Source: Lachnospiraceae bacterium (GTDB lineage Bacteria; Bacillota; Clostridia; Lachnospirales; Lachnospiraceae). Taken from it: 64,000 nucleotides of DNA. The notes below the pieces were generated by a model. The model was not told the DNA's origin. It saw only the letters and a program-made list of their open reading frames with translations, and searched no databases. The stretch covers positions 62,001-126,000 of the forward strand of contig CAJTBO010000009.1 in assembly GCA_910573755.1 (NCBI GenBank), written 5' to 3'. Position numbers and translations under genes: made by a program. Below, one piece after another: positions 53,105-62,396 of this stretch; within the stretch, counting starts at the first letter, position 1, and the number at the start of each line of letters is the position of its first letter.

Positions 53105-54031
53105 ATGGAAAATATAAAAATTCTGATCGATACGGATCTGGGAGATGACGTGGACGATGCCGCGGCAGTCATGCTGGCGCTGGGGTGCCCTGCTCTTACG
53201 GTTCTCGGTATTACGACAGTCTATAAGGATACCTGCAGACGGGGGGAGATGGTAAAAGACCTTCTGGCGCAGTGGGGGAGAGAAGATATCCCGGTACATA
53301 TCGGCAGGGGCAGCGCCCTTTTGGAGACGGAGGACAAAGAGCCGGAGAAACCGATCCAGTACGGGCTTTTGGAGACAGGGGACAGCGCGGCGGATAAGCC
53401 GGTTCAGCATGGCCTCCCGGAAAAGGAAAAATGCGGGGAGACAGCAGTTGATTTTATACTGGATACGGTGCGGAAGAATCCCGATGTTGTCATTTTGGGG
53501 ATGGGTTGTATGACCAATCTGGCTCTGGCATTTTTAAAGGATGCAGAGAGCATGAGGCAGGTGAGGATCGTTGCGATGGGGGGCGCTTTTTTTAACACCG
53601 CGCCGGAGTGGAACATTATCTGTGATCCCGAGGCGGCATCCGTTGTCGTGGAGCAGTCGGAAAATCTGGTGATGATGGGGCTCGATGTGACAAAGTTTTT
53701 GAAAGCGGATCAGGAGAGGCTCTGCAGGTGGAGAAACAGGAAAAGCCGGACAATGGACTATTATCTGAAAGGCGTTGATATCTTTCGGGAAAAGACAGGT
53801 TTTCCGGTGACGCTGCATGATGTGCTTCTTGTGGCATACCTGATCGATCCGGAGGTGGTCGGCTTAAAACAGGGGCATTTTTCCGTGGAACTTGCGGGAC
53901 GTCTTACCAGAGGGACTATGGTGGACCGCTCAAACTATTACGAGATCGACCCGCAAATAGAGAAAAACTTCCGTTTTGCACAGACGGTGGATGTAAAACG
54001 TTTCTGGGATGTGATGGAACAATATTTTTAG
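53105..54031 (+). CDS. Inosine/uridine-preferring nucleoside hydrolase family protein
   Basis: The 308-residue protein begins with the calcium-binding IDTDLGDDVDDA motif (residues 8-19) and has VILGMGCMTNLALAF, VRIVAMGGAFF, EWNIICDPEAA and LHDVLLVAYL, which carry the remaining metal and ribose-binding residues. It should split ribonucleosides into base and ribose in the cytoplasm. An insert at about 75-112 (acidic, LLETEDKEPEKP) is longer than in typical members. It heads the cluster with a BMP-type nucleoside transporter, which would feed it substrate. Confidence 0.9.
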   Translation: MENIKILIDTDLGDDVDDAAAVMLALGCPALTVLGITTVYKDTCRRGEMVKDLLAQWGREDIPVHIGRGSALLETEDKEPEKPIQYGLLETGDSAADKPVQHGLPEKEKCGETAVDFILDTVRKNPDVVILGMGCMTNLALAFLKDAESMRQVRIVAMGGAFFNTAPEWNIICDPEAASVVVEQSENLVMMGLDVTKFLKADQERLCRWRNRKSRTMDYYLKGVDIFREKTGFPVTLHDVLLVAYLIDPEVVGLKQGHFSVELAGRLTRGTMVDRSNYYEIDPQIEKNFRFAQTVDVKRFWDVMEQYF

Positions 54032-54100
54032 AACCAGTGAAATGGATCATAACCGACAGGCGGTTCATGATAGAAAGAAAAATGGAGGAAGAAAAGAGAC

Positions 54101-55276
54101 ATGAAGAGAAAAGTTATTGCAACAGTACTTGCGCTTTGCGTGACTGCGGGATTACTTGCGGGCTGCGGCGCACCGGAGCCTGACGAGGTGGAGACCACCG
54201 AGGAGGCGGCGCCGGAAGCGGAGGAAGAGACAGCGGCTGAGGAGCCGGCGGAAGCAGAAGCGGCAGGGGAAGAGAGTGAGGCAGCGGAAGGCGGCACTTA
54301 CAGAGTAGGCCTGATGATCCCCGGAACACTGGGGGACAAGTCCTTCTTTGATGCGGCGTTTGCATCCATCGAGCCTTTGCAGACGGAGCTAGGTGTTGAG
54401 GTGGAATATGTGGAAGCAGGTACGGATACTACGAAGTATTATCCGGCACTGGTGGACATGTGCAAGAAGGATTATGACCTGATCCTGACGATCTCCAGCA
54501 ATAATGACGATGCACTGGTAGAGGCGGCGGAGGAATATCCCGACCAGAAGTTTATCAATCTGGACGATGAGATGACAGATCCCCCTGCAAATGTGTATAT
54601 CATGGGAACCAAGAACAACGAAATGTGCTATCTCGCAGGCGCCGCTGCAGCGCTGAAGGCGGAAGAACTCAACGAAGATACCATCGGTTTTGTGGGCGGT
54701 ATGGATATCCCGGGCATCAATGAATTCCTGGTAGGCTATATCGAGGGCGCTCAGGCGATCAACCCGGATATCAAAGTGGCTACTTCCTATGTGGGCAGCT
54801 TTACGGATACTGCAAAGGGAAAAGAGAACGGCCTTCTGCTCTACAACGATATATCCGTTGTCTTTGCGGCGGCAGGACAGTCCGGCCTCGGCGTGATCGA
54901 CGCGGCTGTGGAAAAAGGCAAATTTGCGATCGGCGTTGACTCCGACCAGGCGGAAGCCTTGAAGGATACCAAGCCTGAGATGGCAAACGTGATCATTACG
55001 TCCGCGATCAAGAACATCCCCCAGAACGCTGTCAACGTAGTGGACAGAGCGATGAAGGGCGACGTAAATTACGGCAGCAGAGAAGTATTCGGTATCGAGA
55101 CAGGCGCCGTAGGTATCGCGGAAAACGAATTTTACGAGAAACTTCTTTCGGAAGATGCGCGTGCGCAGATCGAAGAACTGAAGGAAAAGGTTGTAAACGG
55201 TGAAGTGACAATGACACCTAACGAGGGAATTACCACGGATAAGATCAATGAGATCCGTGACGCAGTTCGTCCATAA
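54101..55276 (+). CDS. BMP family nucleoside-binding lipoprotein
   Basis: The 391-residue protein has a lipoprotein signal peptide with lipobox LLAGC (C22), an Ala/Glu-rich flexible linker to about 64, and a periplasmic-binding-like BMP/PnrA domain (YRVGLMIPGTLGDKSFFDAA, LILTISSNNDDALVEAA, GFVGGMDIPGINEF, VVFAAAGQSGLGVIDAA, VIITSAIKN). It is the substrate receptor of the ABC importer encoded by the next three genes and likely binds purine nucleosides by family knowledge. The linker is encoded by GC-rich repeats. Confidence 0.92.
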   Translation: MKRKVIATVLALCVTAGLLAGCGAPEPDEVETTEEAAPEAEEETAAEEPAEAEAAGEESEAAEGGTYRVGLMIPGTLGDKSFFDAAFASIEPLQTELGVEVEYVEAGTDTTKYYPALVDMCKKDYDLILTISSNNDDALVEAAEEYPDQKFINLDDEMTDPPANVYIMGTKNNEMCYLAGAAAALKAEELNEDTIGFVGGMDIPGINEFLVGYIEGAQAINPDIKVATSYVGSFTDTAKGKENGLLLYNDISVVFAAAGQSGLGVIDAAVEKGKFAIGVDSDQAEALKDTKPEMANVIITSAIKNIPQNAVNVVDRAMKGDVNYGSREVFGIETGAVGIAENEFYEKLLSEDARAQIEELKEKVVNGEVTMTPNEGITTDKINEIRDAVRP

Positions 55277-55294
55277 ATGACGGAGGGGGACCTG

Positions 55295-56845
55295 ATGGAA
55301 AATTATCTTTTAGAGATGAAAGATATAGCGAAAATTTACGGCAACGGCATTGTTGCGAATGAAGCCGTAAATTTCAACCTGAAAAAGGGAGAAGTCCATG
55401 CGCTGGTAGGCGAAAACGGTGCTGGAAAATCCACTTTGATGAAAATTCTTTTCGGCATGGAAGCACCGTCTTCCGGCACAGTTACTTTAAAGGGGGAGCC
55501 GGTCAGGTTCTCATCATCCAAGGACGCGATCGCCCACGGTATCGGTATGGTCCACCAGCATTTTATGCTGGTGGAATCCTTTACGGCGGCGCAGAATATC
55601 ATTCTTGGCATGGAGCCTAAAAAGGGATTTTCGGTCAATGAAGAGGAAGCGGTACGCTTCACGGAAGAGATCAGTAAAAAGTATAATCTGGAAGTGGACG
55701 CAAGGGCTGTCACGAGAACGCTTCCGGTAGGTATCAAACAGAAAATAGAGATATTAAAGGCACTGGCAAGGGGCGCGGAGATCCTGATCCTGGATGAGCC
55801 CACCGCGGTGCTGACGCCTCAGGAGACAGACCAGCTTTTTGAGGAGCTGACCAATTTAAAACAGCAGGGACATACGATCGTTTTTATTTCCCACAAGATT
55901 CCGGAGATCAAAAAGATTTCCGACAGGATCACGGTGATGAGGGCGGGGAAGACCGTCGGCTGCCGCAATACGGAGGATGTGACGGAAAAAGAGATCTCCA
56001 GCATGATCATGGGCTGCGAGATGGATACGACCATCATCCGGACACCCTGCAAAAGGGGCGATGTGGGAATTGCCGTGGATAAGGTGTCCTATATCGATAA
56101 AAACGGCGTGCAGGCGCTGAAGGATTTCAGTTTCAGCGTGCGTCAGGGTATGGTATTCGGGATCGCCGGGGTGCAGGGAAACGGCCAGGTGGAACTGATA
56201 GACCTGATGACGAAAAAACGGGGACTGAAGAACGGGGATATCCGCTTAAACGGGGAATCCGTGAAAAAAATGAGCATACAGGACATCCGGAAGATGCAGT
56301 TCGGCTATGTGCCGGAGGATCGTATCGAGCAGGGGATCGCGGGACATGAGTCCATCGAGGAAAATATGATCTCCAACCGCTACAGCACAAAAGAATTCTG
56401 CAATAAGATCCTTCTGAATTATAAAAAGATTGCCGAGTTTGCGAAGAAGAACATAGAAAGTTATGAGATCCGCTGCTCCGGCGGGAAGCATCTGGTGGGG
56501 ATGCTCTCCGGCGGCAATATGCAGAAGGTGGTCGTGGCGCGGGAGTGCAGCCATGAGCCGAAAGTGCTGATCGCGGAACAGCCTACCAGAGGCGTGGATG
56601 TGGGCGCGGCGCACATCATCCATAAAAAGATCATGGAACTTCGGGACGAGGGATGCGCAGTGCTTCTGGTTTCCGCGGATCTGAGCGAGGTATTGAAGCT
56701 TTCCGATGTTGTCGCGGTCATGTATGAAGGCGAGATCGTGGCGTTCTTTGAGGAGACGGAAGGGCTGAACGAGGAGAAGCTGGGCCTGTTCATGTTAGGG
56801 CTCGAGCGCCATGACGAGGAGCAGATAAGGAGGGCAGTGCAATGA
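55295..56845 (+). CDS. Nucleoside ABC transporter ATP-binding protein, two ABC domains
   Basis: The 516-residue protein carries two ABC domains. The first has a full Walker A (GENGAGKST), signature LPVGIKQKIEI and Walker B LILDEPTAVLTP. The second has a degenerate Walker A (GVQGNGQVEL, without the Lys) and a signature LSGGNMQKVVVAREC, as in RbsA-type importers. The ATG at 55295 follows GGAGGGGG; an earlier ATG at 55277 is less well placed. Its stop overlaps the permease start by 4 bases (ATGA). Confidence 0.94.
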   Translation: MENYLLEMKDIAKIYGNGIVANEAVNFNLKKGEVHALVGENGAGKSTLMKILFGMEAPSSGTVTLKGEPVRFSSSKDAIAHGIGMVHQHFMLVESFTAAQNIILGMEPKKGFSVNEEEAVRFTEEISKKYNLEVDARAVTRTLPVGIKQKIEILKALARGAEILILDEPTAVLTPQETDQLFEELTNLKQQGHTIVFISHKIPEIKKISDRITVMRAGKTVGCRNTEDVTEKEISSMIMGCEMDTTIIRTPCKRGDVGIAVDKVSYIDKNGVQALKDFSFSVRQGMVFGIAGVQGNGQVELIDLMTKKRGLKNGDIRLNGESVKKMSIQDIRKMQFGYVPEDRIEQGIAGHESIEENMISNRYSTKEFCNKILLNYKKIAEFAKKNIESYEIRCSGGKHLVGMLSGGNMQKVVVARECSHEPKVLIAEQPTRGVDVGAAHIIHKKIMELRDEGCAVLLVSADLSEVLKLSDVVAVMYEGEIVAFFEETEGLNEEKLGLFMLGLERHDEEQIRRAVQ

Positions 56846-57885
56846 GCAGAGAACGTTCTTTTAACATGATAAGAACTGCGGTTTCCATGCTGGTGGCAAT
56901 CTTAGTGGCGTTTGTCATTATCCTGATCGTCAGTGATCAGCCTGTGGAATCCATAAAGATATTTTTGGTGATGCCCTTTTCCTCCGGCAGTTATCTGGGG
57001 AATATCGTGGAGACGGCGGTGCCGCTTATTTTCTCCGGCCTTGCGATGGCGGTGATGTTTAAGGCAAACCTGTTTAATCTCGGCGGGGAAGGTATCTTTT
57101 TTATAGCGGGAGCGGTGGGCTCCTTTGTGGCGATCTGGCCGAAGTTTCCTTCTGTGCTGGCGCCGCTTGCGGCTATCGTGGTGGGCGCGCTGGTAGGTAT
57201 GGTGGTGATGATGGTGCCCGGCGGCCTGAAGGCGAAGTACGGCGCGAACGAGATGGTAACATCCCTGATGATGAACAATATCCTGCTGGGTGTGGGGTTA
57301 TATCTGCTGAACAATTTGCTGCGTGATCCGGGCATGGCGTCTTTAGTATCTTATAAGTACAGGAAAAAAGCGCTGCTTGCGAATATTGTGCCGGGGACAC
57401 GTATCCATGCGGGCTTTCTGATCGCCGTCTTATGTGCCGTTTTAGTATATCTTTTTATGTATAAGAGTAAATGGGGCTACGAGATCAGGATGACCGGCAA
57501 CAACGCGAAATTTGCATCCTACTCCGGTATCAATGTGGCGAAGGTTATTTTGATCGTACATATGGTGGCGGGAGCCATTGCCGGCGCGGGCGGCATCATC
57601 GAGTGTATCGGCCTGCATAAACGGTTCGAGTGGACGGCGCTTCCGGGGTACGGCTTTGACGGGGCGATGATCGCCATGCTGGCGGGCAATAACCCTCTGG
57701 GCGTGATCGGCGCCGCGTTCTTTGTAAGCTATCTGCGGATCGGGGCGGATCTGGTAAACAGGTCTTCGGATATTCCGACGGAAATGATCGCTATTTTGCA
57801 GAGTATCATTATCCTGCTGATCTCAGCGGAGAGGTTTTTGCATAAATACAGACAGCGTTGGATCGAGAAAGGGGAGAAGAAATGA
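56842..57885 (+). CDS. Nucleoside ABC transporter permease 1
   Basis: The 347-residue membrane protein of the BPD_transp_2 type has about nine helices. Visible features are ETAVPLIFSGLAMAVMFKAN, LFNLGGEGIFFIAGA and MVTSLMMNNILLGVGLYL. It forms half of the inner-membrane channel with the following permease. Both start and stop overlap neighbours by 4 bases, indicating translational coupling. Confidence 0.92.
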   Translation: MSRERSFNMIRTAVSMLVAILVAFVIILIVSDQPVESIKIFLVMPFSSGSYLGNIVETAVPLIFSGLAMAVMFKANLFNLGGEGIFFIAGAVGSFVAIWPKFPSVLAPLAAIVVGALVGMVVMMVPGGLKAKYGANEMVTSLMMNNILLGVGLYLLNNLLRDPGMASLVSYKYRKKALLANIVPGTRIHAGFLIAVLCAVLVYLFMYKSKWGYEIRMTGNNAKFASYSGINVAKVILIVHMVAGAIAGAGGIIECIGLHKRFEWTALPGYGFDGAMIAMLAGNNPLGVIGAAFFVSYLRIGADLVNRSSDIPTEMIAILQSIIILLISAERFLHKYRQRWIEKGEKK

Positions 57886-58799
57886 ACGCATTTATGAAAC
57901 TGATCTTTACAAGTGATTTCTTTTATTCAATTTTCCGCGTGACCACACCCCTGCTCTTTGCTTCAATGGGTGCTGTCTTGTCGGATGTGGCGGGCGTGCC
58001 GAATATCGCGCTGGAAGGCATGATGCTGATCGCGGCTTTTGCGGGCATGTATTTCAGTTATGTGTTTAACAGTGCGCTGATGGGACTTTTGTTTGCCGTT
58101 TTGTTCGCGGTGGCGGCAGCGGCAGTGATGGCGTTTTTTACGCTGTACTACAAGACCAATATCATTCTGGGCGGTATTGCCATCAACAGCCTTGCGAGCG
58201 GCGGTACGATCTTCTTTCTGTATCTGGTGGCGCATGACAAGGGAACCAGCGTTTCTCTGGCGAGCAAGGTGCTGCCCAATATCAATATTCCGCTGATCGG
58301 GGATATTCCGATCCTGGGGCCTGTAATATCGGGACATAATGTGCTGACCTATGTGGCGGTCCTGGCAGTGCTTTTTACCTGGTATCTGCTGAAGAAAACG
58401 CCTCTCGGATATCATCTGCGGGCAGTGGGCGAAAAGAAGGAAGCGGCTGATTCCGTGGGGATCAGCGTGATCAAAACGCAGACCATCGCCCTGCTTCTGA
58501 GCGGGCTGATGTGCGGCTTTGGCGGCGCGTTTATGTCTATGGGATATGTGTCATGGTTCTCGCGGGATATGATCAGCGGGCGTGGCTGGATCGCGCTGGC
58601 GGCGGAAGCGATGGGAATGCAGCATCCTTTAGGGACGGCGGCGACTTCCCTGTTATTCGGTGTGGCGGACGCGCTCTCTAACGCGGTGGCAACACTGGGC
58701 TGGCCTTCGGATCTGGTAAAGACGATCCCTTACTGCGCGACACTGGCAGGACTGGCGATCTTCTCCATCCGTGCCTATAGAAAGAATAAGAATGCTTAG
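57882..58799 (+). CDS. Nucleoside ABC transporter permease 2
   Basis: The 305-residue second permease starts at MNAFMKLIFTSDFF; the ATG overlaps the previous stop (ATGA) and follows AAAGGGGAGAAG. PLLFASMGAVLSDVAGVPN, IALEGMMLIAAFAGMY and NIILGGIAINSLASGG are typical of this family. It completes the BMP-dependent importer, and the frame extends 8 codons upstream without an ATG. Confidence 0.92.
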   Translation: MNAFMKLIFTSDFFYSIFRVTTPLLFASMGAVLSDVAGVPNIALEGMMLIAAFAGMYFSYVFNSALMGLLFAVLFAVAAAAVMAFFTLYYKTNIILGGIAINSLASGGTIFFLYLVAHDKGTSVSLASKVLPNINIPLIGDIPILGPVISGHNVLTYVAVLAVLFTWYLLKKTPLGYHLRAVGEKKEAADSVGISVIKTQTIALLLSGLMCGFGGAFMSMGYVSWFSRDMISGRGWIALAAEAMGMQHPLGTAATSLLFGVADALSNAVATLGWPSDLVKTIPYCATLAGLAIFSIRAYRKNKNA

Positions 58800-58962
58800 G
58801 CGTTATGGGGAGAGTTTGATCGGGTTTTGAGGCTTCAGACGATTTTGACAACTCTGTACGGACAGGCATTTTGCCGAAGGCGGCTGAGAACTGTAAAAGA
58901 ATCGGCGGGAGAAGAAAAAGAGGAAAAGGAAAGAAAAGAGAAAAAGGAAAGAGGTAAGGTGC

Positions 58963-60474
58963 ATGACAAATGATATGACACAGGATATTTTATATACGAT
59001 CAAAAATCCGAGAGTGACCTTCAGACAGCGGCTGAAGGATATGGCGAAGATCGCGGAAAACTCGGTGGAACTGGTGGAATATACTGAAAAGTCCAAAGAG
59101 TATTTTGCAAGCGGCGCCATGATGGATATGTTTGAGGGAAAAACGCCGTACCGTACACGTTACTGCGTGCCGGATTATGAACTGTTTATGAAACAGGGCA
59201 GTAAATTTCTGATGCTGGAGCCTCCGAAAGATATCTGGGATGCGGTCGGCAATCTGTTATGCCTGTATCACAATATTCCGGCGGACGGCGGCCTGCCTGT
59301 CTATATCGGCTGTCTGGATGAACTGCTGGAGCCTTTTATTACAGACGAAAAGGAGGCGGAAAAAGCAATCCGCTTCCTGCTCACCCATGTGGACCGGACG
59401 ATCTCGAATGCGTTCTGCCATGCGAATCTGGGACCGAGGGATACCAGAGCCGGGCGGATCATTTTAAAGCTGACTGCCGAAATGCAGAGGCCCTGTCCGA
59501 ATATGACGCTGTTATACCGGGAGGATACGCCGGACGATTATCTGATGGCGGCGTTTGAAACGGCGATCGCCGCCGCAAAGCCCAGTTTTGCCAATGATGC
59601 GCTGTATCGGAGGGATATGGGGAATTACGCGGTGGTGAGCTGCTATAATGTGCTGCCGATCGGCGGCTGCGGGCTGACGCTGGTGCGGCTGAATATGCAT
59701 AACCTGCCGAAGCTGGCGAAAGATCCGGAAGATCTTTTAGAGCGCGTGATCCCGGATGCGGTGACGGCGGTCTGCGACGCGATCGACAGCCGGGTGGACT
59801 TTATTGTAAATGAATGTCATTATTATGAAAATACGTTTCTTTATGACGAAGGGCTGATCAAAAAAGAAAAGGACTATATGATCGGCATGTTCGGCTTTGT
59901 GGGGCTGGCGGAGTGTGTGAACGGTGTGCTGGGCCTTGAGAAACCGGAGGAGCGGTTCGGAAAAGGGAAAGAGGCGGATGATTTTGGGGAGAAGATCATG
60001 CGGCGCATCAAGGAAGAGATTGATAAGCGCCCCTGTCCTTTCGGAAAGTACGGACTGCATGCCCAGGTGGGTGTGATGGAGGATGCCGGCAGTACGCCGG
60101 GAGGAAGGATTCCGATCGGCGAGGAGCCGGAGCTGCCGTTCCAGATCACGAACTTTATCCGGATGCACCGGGACTGCGATGCAGGCTGCGGAGAACTGTT
60201 TCCCTTTGAGGAGACGGTAAAGCGTAATCCCCAGTATCTGGCAGATATTATGAAGGGCGCTTTTCGGTCGGGGGCGAGATATCTTTCGTTTTACGGAAGT
60301 GATTCGGATCTGGTCAGAGTGACCGGGTATCTGGTGAAGAAATCTGATATAGAAGCCTTCAGGAACAATAAAGCGACGCTGAACGAGGCGACCGTAAACG
60401 GGTCGGAGGTGCAGAGGAACCTGCATCTGCTGGACCGGAAGGTGCGGGGAGAAGAGACGTCGTTAGACTGTTGA
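58963..60474 (+). CDS. YjjI family glycyl radical enzyme
   Basis: The 503-residue protein matches the YjjI (DUF3029) branch of glycyl radical enzymes. The C-terminal radical loop RVTGYLVK carries G455, the site of the stable radical. CGLTLVRLNMHNL, GCGELFPFEE and NAFCHANLGPRD are other conserved stretches. Its reaction is not known in the literature I recall. The adjacent gene encodes its activase. Proximity to nucleoside uptake and hydrolysis genes, and the position of yjjI-yjjW beside deo genes in E. coli, suggest a role after nucleoside or pentose breakdown. A purine-only stretch (58911-58953) lies upstream. Confidence 0.88.
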   Translation: MTNDMTQDILYTIKNPRVTFRQRLKDMAKIAENSVELVEYTEKSKEYFASGAMMDMFEGKTPYRTRYCVPDYELFMKQGSKFLMLEPPKDIWDAVGNLLCLYHNIPADGGLPVYIGCLDELLEPFITDEKEAEKAIRFLLTHVDRTISNAFCHANLGPRDTRAGRIILKLTAEMQRPCPNMTLLYREDTPDDYLMAAFETAIAAAKPSFANDALYRRDMGNYAVVSCYNVLPIGGCGLTLVRLNMHNLPKLAKDPEDLLERVIPDAVTAVCDAIDSRVDFIVNECHYYENTFLYDEGLIKKEKDYMIGMFGFVGLAECVNGVLGLEKPEERFGKGKEADDFGEKIMRRIKEEIDKRPCPFGKYGLHAQVGVMEDAGSTPGGRIPIGEEPELPFQITNFIRMHRDCDAGCGELFPFEETVKRNPQYLADIMKGAFRSGARYLSFYGSDSDLVRVTGYLVKKSDIEAFRNNKATLNEATVNGSEVQRNLHLLDRKVRGEETSLDC

Positions 60475-60514
60475 TCGCCATTTTTCGCAGGGAGGAATAA
60501 ATGGGAGGAGAGAG

Positions 60515-61477
60515 ATGATGGGTAAAACAGATATAACGGCTCCGGTCAACAAGATCATTTCATTCAGCGCGGTGGACGGTTTCGGGAACAGGACGGCGAT
60601 CTTTTTGCAGGGGTGCAATCAGAACTGTCTGTACTGTCACAATCCGGAGACGATCCAACACTGTAAGGCATGCGGGGCGTGTGTGGCGGCATGTCCCGCG
60701 GGGGCGCTGGAACTGGTGGAAGCATCCGGGGGATATGAAGGCGGAAAGGCGCAGACACCGCAGCGGGCGGAAGGTTCTTCGCCGGAGGGCGGAAAAACGG
60801 CAGGTACGGCGGCGGATGGAGGCGCGGCGTTAAGGCGTTATGTCATATATAATGCGGCGAAGTGCTGCGGCTGTGATACCTGTATCAAGACCTGTAAAAA
60901 CAATGCTTCGCCGAAGATCAGGAATCTGACGGCGGAGGAAGTGATGGAAGAGATCCTGCCGTATTTTCCGTTTATCAACGGGATCACGACATCGGGCGGG
61001 GAGTGCACGATGCATCTGGATTTTCTGACGGAACTCTACGGGCTGGTGAAGAGAGAGGGAAAGACCACCTATGCGGACACCAACGGGCAGATTCCGCTGT
61101 GGGATAGAGAGGACTTTCTGCAGGTGACGGACAAGACGATGATCGATCTGAAGGCGGGGACGGAGGAGGATCACAGAAAACTGACAGGCATGGGGCTTTA
61201 TAATCCTGTGGAAAATATCCGGCAGATGGCAAGGCTTGGGAAACTCTATGAGATACGTACCGTGGTGGTGCCGGGAGTGGTGGATAACCGCAGGACGGTG
61301 GAACTTGGCAGCAGCCTGATCGCGGCATATCCCGAGGTGCGTTACAAGCTGATCAAATTCCGGCATTACGGGGTTAGGGAAGAATACCAGAAGATACAGG
61401 AGCCTTCGGATGAAGAGATGGAGGCGCTTCGTGAACTGGCGAAGGGAAACGGTGTAAAAGAGATCATGATCACGTAG
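60515..61477 (+). CDS. YjjW family glycyl radical enzyme activase
   Basis: The 320-residue radical SAM protein has the cluster motif C34-x3-C38-x2-C41 (CNQNCLYC), two ferredoxin-like 4Fe-4S sites (C50-x2-C53-x2-C56-x3-C60 and CCGCDTCIKTC), and SAM-site stretches TTSGGECTMH and YADTNGQIPL. It should abstract hydrogen from G455 of the YjjI-type partner under anaerobic conditions. A linker of about 35 residues rich in Gly, Ala and Glu separates the two ferredoxin sites and is longer than usual. GGAGGAG precedes tandem ATGs at 60515 and 60518. Confidence 0.92.
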   Translation: MMGKTDITAPVNKIISFSAVDGFGNRTAIFLQGCNQNCLYCHNPETIQHCKACGACVAACPAGALELVEASGGYEGGKAQTPQRAEGSSPEGGKTAGTAADGGAALRRYVIYNAAKCCGCDTCIKTCKNNASPKIRNLTAEEVMEEILPYFPFINGITTSGGECTMHLDFLTELYGLVKREGKTTYADTNGQIPLWDREDFLQVTDKTMIDLKAGTEEDHRKLTGMGLYNPVENIRQMARLGKLYEIRTVVVPGVVDNRRTVELGSSLIAAYPEVRYKLIKFRHYGVREEYQKIQEPSDEEMEALRELAKGNGVKEIMIT

Positions 61478-61499
61478 AGAGGGGAAGCGTGCGGCGTGT

Positions 61500-62201
61500 T
61501 CAGGAAGGCAGAAGCGGCTGGATTCTGGACATGCTGCGCTCGTGCTGCCCGGGGGAGATCGTGAGTTTCCGGCGGCAGGAGGTGATCTCGTCGAGTTGTT
61601 TTAATTTCTGGACACAGCGGACGACGGTGCGGACGCTTAGGCCGATGTTGCTGGCGAGCACCTGATAATCCGGTTCTACTACCAGAATATCTTCCTCAAG
61701 GTGGTGCAGAAGGTAATACTGTACCAGATAGTACCGCACCCGGTCAAGCCCTTTTTTATAGTATAGAAAACCGTCGTTCCCGGAACGTTGGTACAGATCG
61801 TTTGCCACAATATAAATACAATTCCAGAGCATTTCCATATGTGTCATTAAATATTCATAGGCGATGGCAGAATCCAGTTTTAACATTTTCATTTCTGTAG
61901 CCGCGATAACGGTAGCCACGGCTCCCGGTTTGCGGGCGGCAACCTCCAGAAGCCCGATGGAGCCGGTGGAAGGCGTCAGCGTAAAATAGCGGTAGTTATT
62001 TCCGTCATGATAGTTGCGGGTGCCGAAAGCGAGGCCTTCCATGATAAAGAATATATAACGGGGGAAATCTCCCTGATTGATGATCACCTCGTTCGGGCGG
62101 TATCTGACAATGCTTCCTTTTTCTTTCAGTTCTTCCGGTAAGATAGAGTAATTAAACTGGTTGTAGGAACTGTATTTAGCCCATAATTCTTCGAGCCGCA
62201 T
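61500..62201 (-). CDS. Crp/Fnr family transcriptional regulator
   Basis: The 233-residue leftward protein has a cyclic-nucleotide-binding-like beta barrel (about 15-120; VIINQGDFPRYIFFIMEG) and a C-terminal winged helix (LASNIGLSVRTVVRCVQKL). It lacks the N-terminal Cys cluster of Fnr and the full cAMP-binding Arg-Ser pair, so the effector is unclear. GGAGG precedes the start. It is convergent with the activase gene, only 22 bases away, and may regulate the glycyl radical or nucleoside genes. Confidence 0.85.
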   Translation of the reverse strand: MRLEELWAKYSSYNQFNYSILPEELKEKGSIVRYRPNEVIINQGDFPRYIFFIMEGLAFGTRNYHDGNNYRYFTLTPSTGSIGLLEVAARKPGAVATVIAATEMKMLKLDSAIAYEYLMTHMEMLWNCIYIVANDLYQRSGNDGFLYYKKGLDRVRYYLVQYYLLHHLEEDILVVEPDYQVLASNIGLSVRTVVRCVQKLKQLDEITSCRRKLTISPGQHERSMSRIQPLLPS

Positions 62202-62352
62202 GGGAATTTCCTCCTGCCGTTAAGAGTTGTATATTAGGTACGGTCCGGCTTCCGGCTTTTCTGTTACGGAATCTGCTCATTCCAAGCTGCCAGCGGTGAG
62301 GGACAGATTCCCTGCCGGACTGATACTTTCCGGGCACCGGTAAAAATCTATG

Positions 62353-62382
62353 AAAGCCGCAGGGTAAAAACCCGGCGGCTTT
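62353..62382 (-). terminator. Hairpin terminator of the leftward GH25 gene
   Basis: AAAGCCGC (62353-62360) pairs with GCGGCTTT (62375-62382), with inner GGGT/ACCC, 15 bases past the stop of the leftward gene. The T run that should follow is short and begins several bases later, so it may work weakly. Confidence 0.6.
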
Positions 62383-62396
62383 CTTTGTATGTCACA

